A stretch of 64,000 nucleotides of DNA, taken from positions 2,867,001 to 2,931,000 of the forward strand of contig NZ_CP117267.1 of the NCBI RefSeq assembly GCF_007000325.2, written 5' to 3'. The DNA is from Rhizobium rhododendri. Its GTDB lineage: Bacteria > Pseudomonadota > Alphaproteobacteria > Rhizobiales > Rhizobiaceae. This document shows, piece after piece, positions 1 to 8,794 of this stretch (positions are counted from its first letter, which is position 1; each line of letters begins with the position of its first letter). The position numbers and the translations under genes are program-made. The notes beneath the pieces are model-generated. The model ran no database searches and was not told the DNA's origin. It saw only the letters and a list, made by a program, of their open reading frames with translations.

Positions 1-1
1 A

Positions 2-463
2 GCCCTGCTGACGATCATGAAGGGCCTGCCGCTCGCCTATTCGAAGGACATGCAGGAAGACAAGGAACAGGTCTTCGACGCCGCCGAGAGCCTAGAACTG
101 GCCATTGCCGCCATGACCGGCATGGTCCGTGACATGACCGTCAACGTCGCGCGCATGAAGGCTGCCGCTGGCTCCGGCTATTCGACGGCCACCGATCTTG
201 CCGACTGGCTGGTCCGCGAGGCCGGACTGCCGTTCCGCGACGCCCACCACGTCACTGGCCACGCCGTGGCGCTGGCGGAAAGCAAGGGCTGCGAACTGGC
301 GGAACTTTCGCTCGACGACCTCAAGGCCCTGAACGCGGCGATTACGGCCGAGATTTTCGACGTTCTGACCGTCGAAGCCTCGGTTGCCAGCCGCAAGAGC
401 TTCGGCGGAACCGCGCCCTCCGAAGTCCGCAAGCAGATCGCCTACTGGCGCGCCCGCAACTGA
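2..463 (+). CDS. argH: Argininosuccinate lyase, C-terminal part (truncated by window start)
   Basis: Last step of arginine synthesis: cleaves argininosuccinate to arginine and fumarate in the cytoplasm. The reading frame is open from base 2, so about 153 C-terminal residues are present and the catalytic N-terminal two thirds lie outside. The visible part begins with the family-typical [20 protein letters not shown] stretch of the fumarase/aspartase superfamily and ends with the usual argH C-terminal domain ([10 protein letters not shown], then [13 protein letters not shown]). lptM and lysA follow on the same strand, a standard rhizobial order. The call is secure; only the 5' end is missing. 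Confidence 0.96.
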   Translation, partial: ALLTIMKGLPLAYSKDMQEDKEQVFDAAESLELAIAAMTGMVRDMTVNVARMKAAAGSGYSTATDLADWLVREAGLPFRDAHHVTGHAVALAESKGCELAELSLDDLKALNAAITAEIFDVLTVEASVASRKSFGGTAPSEVRKQIAYWRARN

Positions 464-566
464 CTGCACGGGCTGCAAGCCGCAACGCAACAATCAGGGT
501 GCACAAGGCGCTGAAACTTCGCTATGAAGGTCTGCCTGCCCGACGCCGCGCCTCAAGAGGAAATCG

Positions 567-761
567 ATGCAAATCAACGTGCCGCACATCATCCGCATGA
601 CCCTCGTGCTTTCGCTCATGGGTCTCGCCACCGTTGCGTGCGGCCGCAAGGGCGATCTCGATCCGCCGAGCGTCAACGCCACCAAGGGCGGCGACACCTC
701 GAAGCCGACCAAGCAACCGGGTACGGCCGACAAGCCTTTCATCCTCGATCCGCTTCTTTAG
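567..761 (+). CDS. lptM: LptM-like small lipoprotein (YifL family)
   Basis: A 64-residue lipoprotein. An N-terminal hydrophobic helix ends in a lipobox (LATVAC, Cys25), followed directly by GRKGDLDPP, the hallmark of the LptM/YifL family. In enterobacteria LptM binds the LptD-LptE LPS translocon and aids its maturation; that role is transferred from the family, not shown here. The conserved C-terminal tail FILDPLL is present. The gene sits between argH and lysA, 14 bases before the lysA start, in the same position as in many proteobacteria. A longer open frame overlaps it but is only the upstream extension of lysA. Confidence 0.9.
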   Translation: MQINVPHIIRMTLVLSLMGLATVACGRKGDLDPPSVNATKGGDTSKPTKQPGTADKPFILDPLL

Positions 762-775
762 AACAGGCAACCGCC

Positions 776-2044
776 GTGAACCATTTCCAGTATCGCGACG
801 GCGTTCTCTACGCCGAGGACGTTGCCGTTTCGAAGATCGCCGAGACGGTTGGCACGCCTTTCTACTGTTACTCCACGGCGACGCTCGAGCGGCATTACCG
901 GGTGTTTTCGGAAGCCTTCCACGGCGTCGATGCCATGGTCTGCTACGCGATGAAGGCCAATTCCAACCAGGCGGTGCTGAAGACGCTGGGCCGCCTCGGT
1001 GCTGGCGTCGATGTGGTATCCCTCGGCGAGCTCACACGGGCGCTGGCCGCCGGCATTCCGGCGGAACGCATCATGTTTTCCGGCGTCGGCAAGACCGCGC
1101 CTGAGATGGATGCAGCTCTCGAGGCCGGCATCTACTGTTTCAACGTCGAATCCGAGCCGGAACTGGAAGTCCTGAACCAGCGCGCCGTCCGCGCCGGAAA
1201 AAGGGCGCCAGTCTCCTTCCGCATCAATCCCGATGTCGACGCCCGCACCCATGCGAAGATTTCGACGGGCAAGAAGGAAAACAAGTTCGGCATCTCCTAT
1301 GAGCGTGCCCGCGCCGTCTATGCCCGCGCAGCCACCCTGCCGGGCATCGAGGTGACTGGCATCGACATGCATATCGGCAGCCAGATCACCGAGCTGCAGC
1401 CCTTCCAGGCGGCCTTCAAGCTGCTTCGCGAACTCGTCGAGACGCTGCGTGGCGAAGGCCATGCCATCCACCACGTCGACGTCGGCGGCGGGCTCGGCAT
1501 TCCCTACCATGACGACAACAATCCGCCGCCATCGCCGGACGCCTATGCCGAGATCGTCAGGAACGAGCTGAGCCAGCTGAACTGCCGTATCGTCACCGAG
1601 CCGGGCCGCCTGCTGGTCGGCAATGCCGGCATCCTCGTCACCGAGGTGATCTATGTGAAGGATGGCGGCGAAAAGAGCTTCGTCGTCGTCGATGCCGCCA
1701 TGAACGACCTCATTCGCCCGACGCTCTACGAGGCCTATCACGAGATCCGCCCGGTCGTCGTCACCGCCGCCAGCGCGCCGCGCATCAAGGCCGATGTCGT
1801 CGGCCCAGTCTGCGAGACCGGCGACTACCTGGCGCTCGACCGCGAGATGAGCATGCCGAAGCCCGGCGACCTGCTGGCCGTTTCCTCCGGCGGTGCCTAC
1901 GGTGCCGTGCAGGCCGGCACCTACAATAGCCGGCTGCTGGTGCCCGAAGTGCTGGTCAAGGGCGACGAATTCCATGTCGTCAGACCGCGCCAGACCTATC
2001 AGGACTTGATCAACCTCGATTCCCTGCCGGCCTGGCTTGCCTGA
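776..2044 (+). CDS. lysA: Diaminopimelate decarboxylase
   Basis: PLP enzyme that decarboxylates meso-diaminopimelate to L-lysine, the last lysine step. It has 422 residues, the normal length. The PLP-binding lysine is in YAMKANSN (Lys60). HIGSQ near residue 200, the glycine-rich DVGGGLGIPY, EPGR and the active-site Cys motif CETGDYLA are all in the expected order for a fold-type III decarboxylase. I chose the GTG at 776: the protein then begins MNHFQYRDGVLYAED as homologues do, and it lies 14 bases after lptM. The frame stays open upstream to 524, but that part overlaps lptM and is not family-like. Confidence 0.96.
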   Translation: MNHFQYRDGVLYAEDVAVSKIAETVGTPFYCYSTATLERHYRVFSEAFHGVDAMVCYAMKANSNQAVLKTLGRLGAGVDVVSLGELTRALAAGIPAERIMFSGVGKTAPEMDAALEAGIYCFNVESEPELEVLNQRAVRAGKRAPVSFRINPDVDARTHAKISTGKKENKFGISYERARAVYARAATLPGIEVTGIDMHIGSQITELQPFQAAFKLLRELVETLRGEGHAIHHVDVGGGLGIPYHDDNNPPPSPDAYAEIVRNELSQLNCRIVTEPGRLLVGNAGILVTEVIYVKDGGEKSFVVVDAAMNDLIRPTLYEAYHEIRPVVVTAASAPRIKADVVGPVCETGDYLALDREMSMPKPGDLLAVSSGGAYGAVQAGTYNSRLLVPEVLVKGDEFHVVRPRQTYQDLINLDSLPAWLA

Positions 2045-2295
2045 TCCCTTCTTCGAATTAAAGCAAAGACGCATGGAAAAACCGGCTTTGTCGTTGCACG
2101 CCCTCGTCTTCGCCACAAAGAATGCTATCCTTCCGCAAGCGCTGCTTCCTCGGAGGCGCTGGACCATGGGCGCTGCCTGCTGGGAACGGCGATGACGATG
2201 TGGGGCGTTTTCAGGCGGCGCAGGGTCGCCGGAGCAAATCTTCGCCCCGGGGATAAGCGTCGGCCAGCAACACCAGTTCGGGGAACAGCGAACCG

Positions 2296-4989
2296 ATGAC
2301 CAATGCCAGCAAAGATAGGAAAGGCGCTTTTGCCTCCCGGCCGGCGCTCGCACGCCTGGTCGCGACCAAGCGTTTCCTGGCAAGAGCGGTACTCGTCTCC
2401 GAGCAGTTGCTGCCGATGTTGCTGCCCTTGGCATCAGTGGCTGCCCTCTATGTCTCCGCCTCATGGTTCGGTCTCTTCCGTATCTTGCCGACTGTCCCGA
2501 GGCTGGCGCTGCTGGGCATCTTCATCATCGCGCTCGTCGCCTCCTTCATTCCATTCCGCCGCCTGCGCTGGCCGACCGCTCTCGATGCCGACCGGTTGCT
2601 CGAAGAGCGCAACGGCCTGTCGCATCAGCCGGTCGCGGTGCAGGAGGACGAACCTGCCTTCGAGACGCCATTCGCGCGAGCCCTCTGGCGCGAGCACCAG
2701 ACACGCATGGCGGAACGGATCGCATCCCTCGATGCCGGCCTGCCGCGCCCCGATATCGCCCGCCACGACCCCTATGCGTTGCGTGCCCTCCCGGCCCTGC
2801 TGCTGGCGGTGGCCTTCGGCTATTCGATGTCGAACAGCGCCGGCACGCTGGGCGACGCCTTCGACCACCCTCTGGCGTCAACCAACGCCCCCGACCTGCG
2901 CATCGACGCCTGGGTGACCCCGCCCGCCTACACAGGCCAGCCGCCCGTCTACCTGACGGGCACGGCAGCCACTGCCGCCGGCGCGATCTCCGTCCCGCAA
3001 TTTTCCGAACTGACCGTCCGCGTTACCGGCGGTGCCGGCAGCGAAACGGTGCTGTTCCAGGACACCGGTAGCAAGAGCGGGACCGAGGTCGCCTTGCAGG
3101 AGGATGCGCCGGCTGCCAAGGCGGGTTCGCCCACGGCTCAAACGCCGCCTGCCGCTGCCGATGCCACCGAAGCCGCGGCGCGGACCCATCAGATGAAGCT
3201 CGACAAGGGCGGCACGCTCTCGGTCAACGGCCGGCAATGGGCGTTCAACGTGCTCGCCGACAAGCCGCCGGAAATCGTCTTCGACGGATTGCCGCACGCG
3301 ACCGTCAACGGGGCCCTCGAAATCGGCTTCAAGGCGAAGGACGACTACGGCGTGGACGAAGCCCACGCTGAAATCGTACCCGTCGATGCCGACCCGCAGG
3401 CAACGCCGCTCTATGCGGTGCCGGACTACAAGTTCGAGTTTTCCCGCCGCAACCGCAAGGACGTCAAGGGGCTCGGCAGCCACGACCTGACCCAGGATCC
3501 GCTGGCCGGAAAGCGCGTCCGGATCACGCTTGTTGCCCGCGATGGCGCCGGCCAGACCGGTCGCAGCCCGCCGCACGAGATGACCATGCCGGCCCGCAAC
3601 TTCAACGAACCGCTGGCCGGTGCCGTCGCCGAGCAACGGCAGGTGTTCGCGCTCGACACCCGCAAGATGCCGGATGCGATCCAGCTGAACGAAGCGCTGA
3701 CGATCCGCGCCGACGAGACCGTGCCGAACCTCACCCACTACCTGCTGCTGCAATCGGCGCAGGCACGCATGCGGCTTGCCCATGACGATGCGTCTCTGAA
3801 GGATACCGCCGACTATCTCTGGCAGATCGCGCTCGGCATGGAGGACGGACAGCTTTCGGATGCCGAGAAGCAATTGCGCGACGCCCAGCAGAAACTCTCG
3901 GAGGCGCTGCAGCGCAACGCTCCGGATTCGGAGATCAAGAAGCTCACCGACGAATTGCGCAAGGCAATGGACGGCTACATGAAGGAGCTGGCGCAGCGCA
4001 TGCAGAACGCGCCAAACCAGCCGAACCAGAAGAATGCGAGGGTTTTGCGCCAGCAGGATCTCGAGCGGATGATGGACCAGATCGAGAACCTTGCCCGCTC
4101 CGGCAACCGCGATGCGGCCCAACAGATGCTGTCCGAACTGCAGCGGATGATGAATAACATGCAGGCAGGCCGACCGCAGCAGGGACAGCAACAGCAAGGC
4201 AAGGACGACAGCAAGGGCCGCCAGCAGATGGACAAGCTCGGCCAGATCCTGCGCGAGCAGCAGAAGCTGATGGACAAGACCTTCAAGCTCGACCAGGCCA
4301 TGCGCAACAAGATGCAGAGCGGCGATCCGAACGAGGATATGGACCCCTTTGCCCAGCCGATGCCAGGCCCGCAGGGGCAGCAGCCGCCGGGACAAGAGCA
4401 GCCGCAGCAGGGGCAGCAACCGCAGGATCCGCAGCAGGGCCAAGGCCAGCAGAAGGCGCAGTCGCCGGAAGACGACATGACGGAAGACCAGCTGCGCGAT
4501 GCACTGAAGGCCTTGAAGGAGCAGCAGAACACTCTGGAAAAGCAGCTCGGCGAATTGCAGAAGGGTCTCGGGGAGATGGGCGTCAAGCCGGGCCCGGGCT
4601 TTGGCCAGGCACAGCGGGAAATGCAAGGCGCCGGCGGCGCGCTCGGCAAGGGCGATGGCGAGAAGGCGACGCAGGGCCAGGGCCGCGCTCTGGAAGCGCT
4701 ACGCCAGGGTGCCCGCGACATGCTCAACCAGATGATGCAGGCGCAGCAGGGACAAGGCCAAGGGCAGCAGCAGGGCCAGGGTCCGGGCAATCCGGGAGGC
4801 CGGGATCCGCTTGGGCGCGCCACGGCAGACGGCAACGGTCCGCTCGACGACGGCAACACCAAGATCCCGGACCAGATCGACGCCCAGAGGGCCCGCGAAA
4901 TCCTCGACGCGATCCGCCAGCGACTCGGCAACAATCCGACCCAGGAAGAAGAACGGCGCTATCTGGAGCGGCTGCTCGACATCCAGTAG
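2296..4989 (+). CDS. TIGR02302/DUF4175 family membrane protein
   Basis: An 897-residue protein of the alphaproteobacterial DUF4175 (TIGR02302) family, function unknown. Hydrophobic segments at about 38-60, 70-88 and 163-180 anchor the N-terminus. A long, presumably periplasmic region with Ig-like or beta-rich character follows. From about residue 520 it becomes helical and then strongly Gln/Gly/Pro-rich (roughly 620-860, many QQGQ and GQGQQ units) before a charged C-terminus (EEERRYLERLLDIQ). It follows lysA on the same strand after a 251-base gap in which I see no gene. The ATG at 2296 has only a weak purine stretch upstream. The family call rests on overall architecture and gene context. 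Confidence 0.88.
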   Translation: MTNASKDRKGAFASRPALARLVATKRFLARAVLVSEQLLPMLLPLASVAALYVSASWFGLFRILPTVPRLALLGIFIIALVASFIPFRRLRWPTALDADRLLEERNGLSHQPVAVQEDEPAFETPFARALWREHQTRMAERIASLDAGLPRPDIARHDPYALRALPALLLAVAFGYSMSNSAGTLGDAFDHPLASTNAPDLRIDAWVTPPAYTGQPPVYLTGTAATAAGAISVPQFSELTVRVTGGAGSETVLFQDTGSKSGTEVALQEDAPAAKAGSPTAQTPPAAADATEAAARTHQMKLDKGGTLSVNGRQWAFNVLADKPPEIVFDGLPHATVNGALEIGFKAKDDYGVDEAHAEIVPVDADPQATPLYAVPDYKFEFSRRNRKDVKGLGSHDLTQDPLAGKRVRITLVARDGAGQTGRSPPHEMTMPARNFNEPLAGAVAEQRQVFALDTRKMPDAIQLNEALTIRADETVPNLTHYLLLQSAQARMRLAHDDASLKDTADYLWQIALGMEDGQLSDAEKQLRDAQQKLSEALQRNAPDSEIKKLTDELRKAMDGYMKELAQRMQNAPNQPNQKNARVLRQQDLERMMDQIENLARSGNRDAAQQMLSELQRMMNNMQAGRPQQGQQQQGKDDSKGRQQMDKLGQILREQQKLMDKTFKLDQAMRNKMQSGDPNEDMDPFAQPMPGPQGQQPPGQEQPQQGQQPQDPQQGQGQQKAQSPEDDMTEDQLRDALKALKEQQNTLEKQLGELQKGLGEMGVKPGPGFGQAQREMQGAGGALGKGDGEKATQGQGRALEALRQGARDMLNQMMQAQQGQGQGQQQGQGPGNPGGRDPLGRATADGNGPLDDGNTKIPDQIDAQRAREILDAIRQRLGNNPTQEEERRYLERLLDIQ

Positions 4990-5047
4990 AAGACGCGACC
5001 CTCACCATGCGAGCCGATATCGGCCTCGGGGGTGGCGAGGCGTGGCG

Positions 5048-5407
5048 TCAGGCGGCAAGCGCCAGCGCAACGGCCTTGCGGATGTCCGGCAGGGCAAAGG
5101 GCTTGGAGACAACGTCAACGATCTTTTCCATGAGGTCGTCGGCGCGTTCGCGCTGTTCGGCATAGCCGGTCATCAGCAGGATCTTCATGTCCGGCCAGTG
5201 CGAAGACGCCTGGTGCGCCAGCTCTATGCCATCCATCACGGGCATGCGGATATCCGACAGCAAAAGATCGAAGCCGCCGCCCTGCAGCTTCTCCAGTCCC
5301 TCGGCGCCATCGGCCGCTTCTTCCGTTTCGTGACCGTCCATGCGCAACGCGCGAGCGACGAACCGGCGCAGCGAATCTTCGTCTTCGGTGATTAGAATTC
5401 TTGCCAT
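5048..5407 (-). CDS. cpdR: Single-domain response regulator, CpdR-like
   Basis: A 119-residue stand-alone receiver domain. Acidic residues are in EDED at 8-11, the phospho-acceptor is Asp52 (SDIRMPVMDG), Thr80 is in LMTGY and the conserved lysine is Lys102 (SKPF). In Caulobacter and Sinorhizobium, CpdR in its unphosphorylated form recruits ClpXP to degrade cell-cycle proteins; it receives phosphate through the CckA-ChpT relay. Sequence and length fit that family, but the role here is inferred. The ATG at 5407 is preferred over one two codons upstream because a GGAG lies 8 bases before it. It is convergent with the DUF4175 gene. Confidence 0.88.
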   Translation of the reverse strand: MARILITEDEDSLRRFVARALRMDGHETEEAADGAEGLEKLQGGGFDLLLSDIRMPVMDGIELAHQASSHWPDMKILLMTGYAEQRERADDLMEKIVDVVSKPFALPDIRKAVALALAA

Positions 5408-5540
5408 GTGCATCGCTCCGTCGGACGGTCATGTCCCTGGCAGCGAAATCACCAGACTTTCCTTTGCGATCGGTAAACGGCACGCCGAAGAACCGGTCGC
5501 ATGGTTAACAAGGCGTCTGTGACAGGCGCCCCGAAATGGC

Positions 5541-6083
5541 TCAGGCGTCGCCGGTAACGACACCGACGAAAGGCAATTCGCGGAAGGCATAGGCGACGTC
5601 CATGCCGTATCCGACAACGAAATAATCCGGGCATTCGAAGCCGACATACTCGGCCTCGATCTTTTCCTGGCGCTTGACGCTCTTGTCGAGCAGCACAGCC
5701 ACCGAAACATTTCTGGCGCCACGCTCATAAAGCATTTCCTTGGCGAACCGCAGCGTCCGGCCGGATTCGAGGATGTCGTCGATCAGCAGCACGTCCCGGT
5801 CGCGCACGTCGCTGTCGATATCCTTGACGATCCTGACACCCTGCGACACCGTTCCGGTGCCGTAGCTGGAGAGGGTGACGAACTCGACCTCGGGCGCCAG
5901 CCCGGTATCGTGCAGCGCCCGCAGCAGGTCGGCGGCGAAGATGAATGAGCCCTTGAGGATGGCAATGACCAGCAGGTCCTTGGTCGGTCCCTTGGCGATC
6001 TCGGCGGCCAGTTCGAGATTGCGTGCGGCAATCTGCGCGGCGGTGAAAAGCGGCTCGATGTTTTTTCCGCGAACGACTGGCAT
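5541..6083 (-). CDS. hpt: Hypoxanthine phosphoribosyltransferase
   Basis: A 180-residue type I phosphoribosyltransferase of purine salvage: hypoxanthine (and usually guanine) plus PRPP gives IMP (GMP). The PRPP-binding signature VLLIDDILESGRTL sits near residue 100. The flexible-loop region SSYGTGTVSQG and the C-terminal base-binding segment PDYFVVGYGMD are typical. AGGGAG lies about 11 bases before the ATG. It stands alone between cpdR and a DUF3426-like gene, all on the minus strand. Confidence 0.95.
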   Translation of the reverse strand: MPVVRGKNIEPLFTAAQIAARNLELAAEIAKGPTKDLLVIAILKGSFIFAADLLRALHDTGLAPEVEFVTLSSYGTGTVSQGVRIVKDIDSDVRDRDVLLIDDILESGRTLRFAKEMLYERGARNVSVAVLLDKSVKRQEKIEAEYVGFECPDYFVVGYGMDVAYAFRELPFVGVVTGDA

Positions 6084-6150
6084 GGTCGGCAGGCTCCCTG
6101 GGCATCATCGGCGGAAGGCCCGCCGGTTGGAGCAACAGCCGTTAGCACAA

Positions 6151-6849
6151 TCACCGCCCGTCGGCACCCGCCTGGACAAAGGAAAGCCGAACCTCTGGCA
6201 TTTTTTCGCCTTGGTGCGGCAATCGCGCCGAAAAGCCACGGCTCTCGCCTCCGCCGATCCGCTCGCTGGGTGGCGCAATCATCACGCTCGCCAGCAACTG
6301 GTCGCCATCATAGAGATCGGCCCGGATTTCCGGCAAGGAGCGACCGGCGGCGGTGACATTGTCGATGATGCCGTTGAGTACGAGGATATGCATGCCGTTG
6401 GCATCGCGCGGCGTCAGCGAGACATGGGTGAACTGCAAGGGTGCTGCAGCGATCGGCGGGACCCGCACCGGCGCTTCCGCCAGGCCCGAAAAACCGCCGA
6501 CCAGACCGAACACCAGCACGAAAAGCGCCACGATCAACACCGCGAAGCTGCGACCGGACGCCCGTTGCAGCCAGCTTTCGCCGGCGCGCATGAAATAGAC
6601 GCCCGCCGACAGGAGAGCGGCAGATGCCATGCCCTTGCGCGGCTGCGGATGATGGCGCCTGTGATTGTCGTTACCGCTGCGGGCCGAAAAATTGTTGCTA
6701 CGGCCCGGCTGGACGATGACGAATTCGGCGTCGACGATATCGTCCGACCGCTCGAAACGGCGAAGTGATCGCGTTGGCTGTTGCGCCTCGGGCGGGATCA
6801 GATCATAAGCCAGTCCCGTCTGATGGTGGCGATTGCGAAATGCGCCCAT
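6151..6849 (-). CDS. DUF3426-like membrane protein near ftsE
   Basis: A 232-residue protein divergent from ftsE. A polar, Arg/His-rich N-terminal half leads to one strong transmembrane segment (about residues 103-122, SFAVLIVALFVLVFGLVGG). A C-terminal domain resembling DUF3426 follows (about 137-225, containing FTHVSLTPRD, LVLNGIIDNVTAAGRSLPEIRADLYD). The ATG at 6849 is chosen because AGAGGA precedes it by 8 bases; the open frame reaches 6954 without a better start. Proteins at this locus in relatives often begin with an MJ0042-type zinc ribbon; none is visible here. Function unknown. Confidence 0.7.
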   Translation of the reverse strand: MGAFRNRHHQTGLAYDLIPPEAQQPTRSLRRFERSDDIVDAEFVIVQPGRSNNFSARSGNDNHRRHHPQPRKGMASAALLSAGVYFMRAGESWLQRASGRSFAVLIVALFVLVFGLVGGFSGLAEAPVRVPPIAAAPLQFTHVSLTPRDANGMHILVLNGIIDNVTAAGRSLPEIRADLYDGDQLLASVMIAPPSERIGGGESRGFSARLPHQGEKMPEVRLSFVQAGADGR

Positions 6850-6998
6850 GGTGACGTCCTCTGTGGTGATCCACATCGTTTCATCGGCGCCGGCAAACGG
6901 GCCATTGAAAGGAATCCCACCTAGAAGTAAATTTGAATGGTTAATGCTTCGCAAAGATGGTCGCCGAAGCAGCTTGGGGCCAGCAAACTTTACGGTCC

Positions 6999-7017
6999 GT
7001 TAACCCTGTTGGTTAAC
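6999..7017. promoter_or_regulatory. Paired GTTAAC hexamers upstream of ftsE
   Basis: Two GTTAAC hexamers at 6999-7004 and 7012-7017 are separated by 7 bases. They lie 39 bases before the ftsE TTG and about 150 bases from the divergent gene. They resemble TTAA-type sites bound by the cell-cycle regulator CtrA, but the distance between the TTAA cores is 9 rather than the canonical 7. Regulatory meaning is uncertain. Confidence 0.3.
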
Positions 7018-7055
7018 AAGTCAGCGATCGAAACCGCGGAAGACTGGGCTGCCCG

Positions 7056-7715
7056 TTGATTCATTTTGAAAACGTCGGTTTGCGTTACGGCATGGGCCCG
7101 GAGATTCTCCGGGACATGACCTTCGACATTCCGAAAAAGTCCTTCCAGTTCCTGACCGGCCCCTCGGGCGCCGGCAAGACGACGCTTTTGCGTCTTCTCT
7201 TCATGTCGCTGCAGCCCACACGCGGCCTGATCCGCATGTTCGGCCGGGACATTTCCGCCATTCCCCATAGCGAGCTGCCGCTGCTGCGTCGGCGAGTCGG
7301 GATCGTTTTCCAGGATTTCCGCCTGCTCGACCATCTCACCACCTATGAGAACGTGGCCCTGCCCTTGAGGGTCCGCGGCAAGGACGAGAGCTCCTATCGC
7401 AACGATGTGCTCGAATTGCTGAAATGGGTCGGCCTCGGCGAGCGTATAAACGTGCTGCCGCCAGTTCTGTCCGGCGGCGAAAAGCAACGTGCCGCCATCG
7501 CCCGCGCACTGATCGACCGACCGGAAATCCTGCTCGCAGACGAGCCCACTGGCAATGTCGATCCGCCGATGGCCCGCCGGCTGCTCAATCTCTTCCTCGA
7601 GTTGAACCGGCTCGGCACCGCCGTCGTCATCGCCACCCATGACCTGACGCTGATGGACCAGGTCGAAGCGCGACGCATGATCCTCTCCGAGGGGCATCTC
7701 GACATCTATGATTGA
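7056..7715 (+). CDS. ftsE: Cell division ATP-binding protein FtsE
   Basis: ATPase of the FtsEX complex, which works at the division site and couples cytoplasmic ATP hydrolysis to periplasmic murein hydrolase activation. It has 219 residues: Walker A GPSGAGKTT (35-43), Q-loop region GIVFQDFRLLD, signature LSGGEKQR (near 137), Walker B ILLADEPTGN (near 162) and switch His in ATHD. It starts with TTG at 7056, giving MIHFENVGLRYG as expected. It overlaps ftsX by 8 bases, indicating translational coupling. Confidence 0.95.
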   Translation: MIHFENVGLRYGMGPEILRDMTFDIPKKSFQFLTGPSGAGKTTLLRLLFMSLQPTRGLIRMFGRDISAIPHSELPLLRRRVGIVFQDFRLLDHLTTYENVALPLRVRGKDESSYRNDVLELLKWVGLGERINVLPPVLSGGEKQRAAIARALIDRPEILLADEPTGNVDPPMARRLLNLFLELNRLGTAVVIATHDLTLMDQVEARRMILSEGHLDIYD

Positions 7716-8727
7716 ACCTGATGTCCCCAGCAAGCAGGCGCGTCCGGACGCGCAGACGCCAGCCGAAACGAGGCGGCCGGCAATGCGCGTGCGCCCGACT
7801 GGGCCGATCGTTCCGTCCTCGAAAATCCAGGGCAATGCGCTGATGGTGGTGATTGCCATCATGGCTTTCCTCGCCTGCCTGACACTCGGCGCCGTCAGCA
7901 TGGTACGCTCAACGGCTGCCAGTTGGGAAAGCCAGATCGCCCGCGAAATCACGATCCAGATCAAGCCTGACGACGACCTCGACATGGAGAAGGCGCTGGT
8001 CAAGGCCCGCGATATCGCCATGACCTTTGTCGGCACCAAGACCGGGCAGATCGTCGACGAGGCCGCGACCGCCCGCCTGCTGGAGCCGTGGCTCGGCTCG
8101 GGCCTCGATCTCAAGGAACTGCCCGTGCCCCGGCTGGTCATCGTCACCATCGACGAAACCCACCCGCCGGATTTCGAGGCGATGCGCGCATTGCTGAAGG
8201 ACGCGATCCCGCAGGCCTCGCTCGACGACCACCGCACCTGGGTCGACCGGCTGGTGTCGATGGCCCACACCACGGTCATGATCGGTACCGGCATCCTGCT
8301 GCTGGTGTTCACGGCTATGGTGCTGACGGTGGTCTTTGCCACACGGGGCGCACTGTCCGGCAATCGTCACATCGTCGAGGTGCTGCATTTCGTCGGCGCC
8401 GAAAGCGCTTTCGTAGCCAAGGAATTCCAGAAGCATTTCCTGAAAATCAGCTTCAAGGGCTCCGCGGTCGGGAGTGCCTTGGCGGCGCTTTTCTTTGCCG
8501 CCGCAGGCTTGCTGCAGAGCCACACGATCGCCACCCCGCAGACCGACCAGGCGACGGCACTGTTCGGCACCTTCTCGGTCGGCGCACTCGGCTATCTCGG
8601 CATTTTCGCGACGATGGTAATCATCGCACTGCTGACGACGGTCACCGCGCGGTTTACGGTGATGCGAACCATATACGAGATCGACCAGATCCGATCGGAC
8701 CCGAGCAGGAGCGATAATGCGACCTGA
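7708..8727 (+). CDS. ftsX: Cell division protein FtsX (permease-like)
   Basis: Membrane partner of FtsE. It has 339 residues with a cytoplasmic N-terminus, a first transmembrane helix near residues 45-65 (ALMVVIAIMAFLACLTLGAV), an extracytoplasmic loop of about 120 residues, then three more helices in the C-terminal half (TTVMIGTGILLLVFTAMVL; LAALFFAAAGLL; GYLGIFATMVIIALL). That is the four-helix FtsX topology. The ATG lies inside the end of ftsE, an 8-base overlap. Confidence 0.92.
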   Translation: MIEPDVPSKQARPDAQTPAETRRPAMRVRPTGPIVPSSKIQGNALMVVIAIMAFLACLTLGAVSMVRSTAASWESQIAREITIQIKPDDDLDMEKALVKARDIAMTFVGTKTGQIVDEAATARLLEPWLGSGLDLKELPVPRLVIVTIDETHPPDFEAMRALLKDAIPQASLDDHRTWVDRLVSMAHTTVMIGTGILLLVFTAMVLTVVFATRGALSGNRHIVEVLHFVGAESAFVAKEFQKHFLKISFKGSAVGSALAALFFAAAGLLQSHTIATPQTDQATALFGTFSVGALGYLGIFATMVIIALLTTVTARFTVMRTIYEIDQIRSDPSRSDNAT

Positions 8728-8794
8728 GCTTAAAACTATGACTGATCTGCCATCAAACGGCCCGGACACAGCCCTAGTCTGGCGGAACTGACGT

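Noticed and set aside
758..2464. 568-codon open frame on the minus strand opposite lysA
   Set aside because: Its translation has no family features; it is the antisense shadow of a GC-rich gene with strong third-position bias. lysA on the plus strand has every catalytic motif.
2878..4626. 582-codon minus-strand open frame opposite the DUF4175 gene
   Set aside because: Leu/Arg-rich low-complexity translation created by the Gln/Gly-rich coding region on the other strand.
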